A stretch of DNA of 64,000 nt from Entonaema liquescens (taxonomy: Eukaryota; Ascomycota; Sordariomycetes; Xylariales; Xylariaceae), in contig CADCSX010000014.1 of NCBI GenBank assembly GCA_902805475.1, forward strand, positions 310,001 to 374,000, given 5' to 3'. The notes under the pieces are model-generated. The model was given only the letters and a program-made list of their open reading frames with translations, did not search any database and had not been told where the DNA came from. Positions 59,301 through 64,000 of the stretch are shown one piece after another. The position numbers were made by a program, and so were the translations under genes. Every line of letters begins with the position of its first letter. Position 1 is the stretch's first letter.

Positions 59301-60876
59301 CTCCGGATCAGTATCAAGATATGGCCCAAAAGATCCAATCGATGGTCAGCGAAATGGGCAAGGTTAGCAAAATTTTAGGACGGTGGTATACTCTGACACG
59401 AGATGATAGCCGCGCTAGAATGTTCTTTAAAATGGTAGGTTGAGCAATGAATCTTTTTGTAAAGTTCGGTAACTAATATCAATCTAGCGACTCCGCCTAG
59501 GTAAACAATTTGCAGATGGCGAGAAGATGACAACTCTCAAGAAAGCATTTTCCTTGAGACCGCAAGAGCTGGACAGCGTAAGAGGGATGCTGGAGGGCAT
59601 GGCTAGGGACGTGGCCAACCAGTACCCGCAGGTTATGAAGAGAAACGCTACTCAACAGCAGCATGCGCCAGAATCGGGATCTCAGCAAGTGGCCGGCGAA
59701 AACACTGCAACACCGCCGATGGGAGCGCCGGCACCATTGAACGCTGCTAACCTCGAGAAGCAAAATGCGATGAACAAGATACACCAGAGGACTGCTAGTA
59801 AGAGTGGACAGCCACCAGCTGCGCCAACTACTTCCCACCCTCCGTACCCCTTTGGAGCCCAGTCGCCCAACGGCCAGCCTACATATATTGGGAAGCCTGC
59901 TGTCACTCAAGCTGACCTTCAATTGCCTGCTCGGAAACGACCTAAGATTAACGGGCAGCAACCTGGTCTTGGTTCGGGCGGCGCGAGCGCCAGTTCATCT
60001 CCCCAAGTCCAAAAGGCATCCTCCCCAGAGTTGGTTAAGCGACAGGCCGAAAACACAACACCTAAATTGGCATATCAATGTCCCGAGTCAAGCTGCGAGG
60101 CACATAACACCGGCTTCGCTACGGAAGAGGCTCGACGAAACCATTATGAGGAGGAGCATGTGAAGCCCGCCCAAGACCCGTATAAGTTCGCAACTGAGAG
60201 TCTTGCTACTGCTCTCGGATTAGGCCCGGATGGCCACGCGAAGGCACCACCGATGGGGCTTGATCCCTCAAAGCAGGGCCAAACGCCCGCCAGCCGACCT
60301 GATGCGACACCTATGTCCCGTGAACCGTCGATGAAGAGACAAGGCAGTGCCGCGGGCGCTAAACCCACTGACTTGGTTAAGGCAGTAGCTGGAAAGACTA
60401 GCACACCGAGGCCCGACGCCGGGACACAGGGTGGAGATGGTACTGTGGTACCTGCGAAGACGTCTGTCGTAGACGCTTCTTGGCAAATGGCAACTATAGA
60501 TCCACAAGACCTCCTCCAGATGGGAGGTATCGAAAGTGGTGGCGGAGGTGCTATCTTCGACATGAACGTGTATCGGGCGATAACGCCAAATGACACGCCG
60601 GAATCGAGCAAAGATAGTGCGGGCTCGGAACCGACTAGCGACGTTTCAGAAGGTGTGTCGCTTAATCTCCAGTTGAACATGGGATTTGACGTGTGGAATC
60701 CATTCGGAGGCGGGCCAAACTTGGACTTGGACTCTGCCGACCTCGACTTCGGCGGGGCAGACCTGGGCGGCACTGACGAAAATACGATGCCACTGTTCTC
60801 ATGGGACGACGTGAACCCTGATTTTGCGAAGGAGTTCACATTAGATACGAGTTTGTACTCGCTTGACACGACGTGA
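56372..60876 (+). CDS. med15: Mediator subunit 15 (MED15/Gal11-like) coactivator, with an apparent one-base deletion
   Basis: Large Gln/Met/Pro-rich transcription coactivator matching the fungal MED15 pattern: an N-terminal KIX-like module (TGGWQDQVQVNLRVSNAMNLISN, LTFERDAFLNSPDKGTYDQKI, VQDLFKRRQAHEQ) then a very long Q-rich region. Further helices include LDVPARILEQLKQNQPVP, KSIGQEEHMIAAKEPYQEIPMTPDQYQ and FADGEKMTTLKKAFSLRPQELD. The C-terminus is acidic (LDLDSADLDFGGADLGG, then FSWDDVNPDFAKEF). Exons 56372-56541, 56634-56736, 56793-59434 and 59488-60876. The third exon's first frame stops at 58979. Adding one base to the CCCCC run at 58899-58903 gives GGAVPPEEQQATSKWSTATP and an even length of 1434 residues. 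Mediator tail subunit that receives activator signals for RNA polymerase II. Introns have GTAAGT, GTGAGT and GTAGGT donors. The call rests on domain pattern; precise domain borders are approximate. Confidence 0.85.
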
Positions 60877-62095
60877 AGGAGCAACGGGCTGGAGTTATTC
60901 AATATTTGCTTTCATCTCTTAATAGTCCTCGTAACGAATAACGAGGCATCGGCGAGAACGGGCAAGTCAGATAAGGGCTTAGCCGGGGCGTTAAGGGGTT
61001 CTATTGTATGGTACCCATTTTACTAGTTCTGGTATATTCACGGAGTCGGGATTTAAGCAGGGACCCAGCGGGTTAGGATGGCAGAAAAGTCTCATTGGCA
61101 TGGCGGCGAGTGGAATTAGGATGACCATTTCATCATTGTTCTTAAAGCGAAACAGCTTTTATATAGAGCTGGGCAGTATTACGATACCCAAATGAAAAGA
61201 CCGGTGAATAGTTTATAATGTTGTATATTTTAAAGAGGCTTTGATAAGTTAAAAACGTAGTTATCAGTGCTAGCGTGAATTATCAAGTTTGATATTTTCT
61301 AACTTCTGGAACGTATAGGAATATAATTTGTCAGGCATAACTTAACAGTCTTAAACAGTTATGTCTAATGTTTTCGTAGCTACTTTGAGCTGTAGTGGGA
61401 ATGGCGTCACTTAACATAGACTTACGAAAAAAAAAAAAAAAAGTGATCGGCTTAGGTGTATACTATTTACGTATAAATCGTGGGAAGTGGGAAGTGGGAA
61501 GTGGGATACGCGGGATGTAAGGATGGTGGGGTAAATGTACCTAGAGAGATGTAGATATGGTACCTGACGGCTAGCAAGGATCCCTTGATGGCTTGGTGTT
61601 GCATGGCTAGAGTTGCATCAACCTTAAATTATGCATACCGGTCGTCCAGGCCGAAAAGGGTAATAAGTCAATAAAATAGTACGCTATGGGATGCACAAGG
61701 GATACATAAGGACGCATAACTGTATACTATGTAAGTATGTAAGTGTACTATCTAATGTAAGTCATTTCGCATTGAGCCAGTACGACGCGGGTCGAGGCGC
61801 GGCGCGCGCGAATCTACGAGACCCTCATTAGATTTATATCCATTTATTCCTTTTATATCAACCTGGATCCCAACGGCCGAAATTACTAGATTTAACAATT
61901 CCTGCTAACTTCGTGGCAACTTCGCGTCCGCGTCTACGGATCCGTATCTTTTTACTCTTCGAGAAATATTCGATCCTTTTGTTAGCCCATAACTTCAAAC
62001 GCTTTCTTCGTAAGATTCTTGCTATTAAAAGTAACAGAATACCAGAATCCCCACCATCGTATTCTTCAAGTACCTGTCAAAAACTTATATACAAG
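60877..62095. other. Spacer between MED15 and the Whi5/Nrm1-like gene
   Basis: About 1.2 kb with no supported gene. It contains a 16-A run at 61427-61442, a GTGGGAA tandem repeat at 61480-61506 and pyrimidine-rich promoter-like DNA near 61830-61960. Confidence 0.65.
61480..61506. repeat. GTGGGAA tandem repeat
   Basis: Three exact copies plus a partial fourth of the 7-base unit GTGGGAA. Confidence 0.95.
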
Positions 62096-63003
62096 ATGAA
62101 TACCACGCCGAGCAAGAGACGCGTCTTAGGCGCTATCGATGTCAATTCTAGAAGCCCAGTGTCTGCTTCAAAACGCCAAGAGCTCAAAGCAAAAACGCTG
62201 TCACCCATTACAAGTGTATTGGATAACAACGCTATCAAGAGGCATCTAGAACACCCACTTACACCACCAACTAAGAAGCCACGCCTCTCCATTGGCGAAG
62301 AGGAAGTTGAACGTATGCCTATAAGCGACGAACACCATTTAGAAAGGGTATGTATAACATGCGTGATGCTACATTAAACGACTTAGCTAATTTAGTGGTG
62401 GATTAGGACTCATTCCGACAAGAAGATGCTAAACGCCAGCGGTCTGAATCTCCGGAAGAAGAGTCATCACTCATAGATAACTCGGTTATCGATATAACTC
62501 AAGAGACTGCGGTGACAGAGCCAGATATAGAGGCTGTAGCAGCAGCCCCGCCAACCCCGCCGGCGCCATCTCGAAGGCGATCAACTATGACCAGAGAAGA
62601 AGCGCGACAGGTAAATTCCAAATTATAAACCAACACATGCCAAGAGGGAGAATGCGCAGCCATCTAACACTACATATAGAAAGCAGAGATGCTCCGACTG
62701 AGACTCGGCCTAGCTAGTTACAAGGTTCGCACAGGACAGACAGACGTATCTCTAGAACAACTCGAAGCCAAGTCGATAAGATCTAGACAGCAGATGGAGC
62801 CCTCGTTGCCTCCGCTGTTGCGGACCACAAGCTCTGGGGAGGAAGATGACAGAGACGTGAAGGACAGGGAAGATGATGGAGATAAAATACCATCTTCGGG
62901 ACGCAAGGCTCTACCCACGGCCCCGCTTAGTCGGGAGAGTAGTTTTGAGAAAGGCCGTTCGGGAACAGAGAGAACACAGATGCGCAGATTACCGATATCA
63001 TGA
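62096..63003 (+). CDS. Whi5/Nrm1-like G1/S transcription repressor
   Basis: Predicted nuclear repressor of the Whi5/Nrm1 family, which binds SBF/MBF-type G1/S transcription factors through a short GTB motif and is released by CDK phosphorylation. Exons 62096-62347, 62407-62610 and 62680-63003; introns GTATGT...TTAG and GTAAAT...ATAG; 259 residues. The GTB-like block is at about residues 153-181, around the third exon start (ARQKAEMLRLRLGLA, SYKVRTGQTDVSLEQL). Numerous Ser/Thr-Pro sites fit CDK control: NTTPSKRR at the start, RSPVS, LSPIT, PLTPPTKK, SESPEE, PPTPPAPS. A basic motif PTKKPRL may be a nuclear signal. The remainder is disordered and poorly conserved, as in the family. Whether it acts like Whi5 or Nrm1 cannot be told from sequence alone. 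Confidence 0.82.
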
Positions 63004-63529
63004 TTAAAAATTGCCACGAGGTGTTGAGAGTTAGGTTGAAGGGATTTTAGAGGATTAAAGAGGAATTGTGCTGGCAACGGCAATTCCTGAGATGGGGAAT
63101 TAGGGTACGTGTGTCATTAGGGAGGTTATTTTTACAAGTGTGCTTTTAGAAAGTATCTTATCCAAATGGGAGATACGGTTACTGGCAAGAGCCCAAATAT
63201 ATTAACCATGTATCAGTGAATAGGTACAATACCTCTTAGGTACCTACTCTCTTACCCTATTTCTCTTATCTTTTACAGGGCTTCCCTGCTGTGATTATAT
63301 GCAACGCCTTCGAACTTGGGGAAGGGACTAAGGATACCGAGATTGAAGATAACTGCCAGTGCAATCGCAACTGCAACTGCAACTGCAACTGCAATTGCAA
63401 TAGCGACAGATGTCATTCATACCGCCTAGCTCCTTCCAACCGACTCTCACTTAGTTTCACATTTATCTTTCTCTTTCCTTTGAAACATCGGCTTGACTCA
63501 TTCATTCCTGAAGCTACCAAAACGTCGCC
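63004..63529. other. Spacer before the right-edge gene
   Basis: About 0.5 kb with a GCAACT hexamer array at 63362-63400 and pyrimidine-rich DNA (63440-63485) just upstream of the next start codon. Confidence 0.65.
63362..63400. repeat. GCAACT hexamer tandem repeat
   Basis: About six copies of TGCAAC/TGCAAT-type hexamers, about 130 bases upstream of the right-edge gene's start codon. Confidence 0.9.
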
Positions 63530-64000
63530 ATGTCGCCACCTCAGACCATGCAATTGCAACTGCCAATTCGCTTGAAGAACAATCCCGACGCAAAGCCCAG
63601 TCTTAGACCAAAAGGTATTCGCAAGTCCGCCCGCAAACCCAAGCAATTCACCATGTGCTCAACCGTCTTATTCACATACCGCTGCGGCTGCACCCACACC
63701 ACTACCTTCGAGTGTCCCGACACCGCGTCCACTTTTGCCAGCCTCGCCACGGGACCTTCTTCTCGCTCTGCTCAAGGTCGTCGTCGCCGCCGTCGTCAGC
63801 GCTGCCATGGCCCCAAGACCACACCCACCGTTACGCCCCTAGACGAAGACTGCTACGACTGTGCGCAAAAGAAAGAGGAGACAGAACAATGCGCAGACTC
63901 GCTGAACGATGCGGACATTTCTTCCCTGTCGTTGTCGGGAGATACGGATGTAGACTCGGAATCAGAATTGGATACCACACTATCGACAGTGGCATCATTA
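63530..64000 (+). CDS. Cys-rich, Arg-rich hypothetical protein, cut by the right edge
   Basis: Open from ATG 63530 to the last base (157 codons, no stop), so it is truncated only by the window. Start MSPPQTMQLQLPIRLKNNPD, a basic stretch RPKGIRKSARKPKQF, then MCSTVLFTYRCGCTHTTTFECPD, an Arg run (GRRRRRRQRCHGPKTTP), DEDCYDCAQKKEETEQC and an acidic Ser-rich end. The Cys pattern (RCGC, EC, RCHG, CYDC) resembles small fungus-specific proteins found in many ascomycetes with no known function; zinc binding is possible but inferred. Codon use is GC-rich in third positions, unlike the spacer before it, which supports coding status. No intron is needed in the visible part. Confidence 0.7.
   Translation, partial: MSPPQTMQLQLPIRLKNNPDAKPSLRPKGIRKSARKPKQFTMCSTVLFTYRCGCTHTTTFECPDTASTFASLATGPSSRSAQGRRRRRRQRCHGPKTTPTVTPLDEDCYDCAQKKEETEQCADSLNDADISSLSLSGDTDVDSESELDTTLSTVASL

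Noticed and set aside
2347..60876. Programmed ribosomal frameshifting as explanation for the split genes
   Set aside because: The sites share no slippery heptamer or downstream structure pattern, and the family members elsewhere are known as single-frame genes; missing bases at G/C runs explain them better.

Overview
The window comes from the nuclear genome of a filamentous ascomycete. It has short introns of about 45 to 190 bases with GTANGT-type donors and CTNAY-like branch sites, AT-rich spacers full of TACCTAGGTA-type words, and fungal families throughout (VID21, MAK11, fungal MED15, DUF1996, haspin, Whi5/Nrm1-type repressor). Protein wording and gene style fit Sordariomycetes, possibly a Xylariales-like lineage; that placement is an inference.

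Layout, left to right. The 3' end of the NuA4 scaffold gene VID21/EAF1 runs in from the left edge (2-1361). MAK11, a 60S-assembly WD40 protein (2347-3827), and an INSIG-domain ER membrane protein (6133-7485) follow. Next are a LON/RING-finger protein (10454-12231), the small thiamine-binding-fold gene ECM15 (13176-13936), a CCDC47/DUF1682 ER protein on the minus strand (15901-14313) and a divergently transcribed haspin kinase (16384-18051). The middle holds a secreted DUF1996 protein (21050-22700), the 25S rRNA m5C methyltransferase RCM1 (minus, 25515-23638), an MFS DHA1 transporter with seven exons (28458-30565), an HDEL-terminated PDI-like protein without a visible CxxC (minus, 32391-30884) and a GPI-anchored repeat protein (minus, 34790-33859). 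The right half holds exportin-T/LOS1 (39405-42626), a Pro/Cys-rich orphan protein (minus, 44034-43346), aspartyl aminopeptidase (minus, 46704-45072) and a gene-poor 9.7-kb block. After that come MED15 (56372-60876), a Whi5/Nrm1-like repressor (62096-63003) and a Cys-rich gene cut by the right edge (63530 onward).

Most genes are conserved housekeeping genes in ordinary fungal order. I see no secondary-metabolite cluster, no CRISPR array and no convincing tRNA or rRNA gene.

Three things stand out. First, six genes (VID21, MAK11, INSIG twice, LON/RING, the orphan at 43.7 kb, MED15) carry an apparent loss of exactly one base. Six of the seven lie at or beside a G or C run of 3 to 5, which looks like systematic assembly error rather than gene decay. 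Second, 52438-52859 is a 422-bp hAT-type miniature transposon with 8-bp terminal inverted repeats and a perfect 8-bp target-site duplication. Third, 54941-55020 is a perfect 39-bp inverted repeat with a 2-base spacer. No whole new multi-gene system was found.
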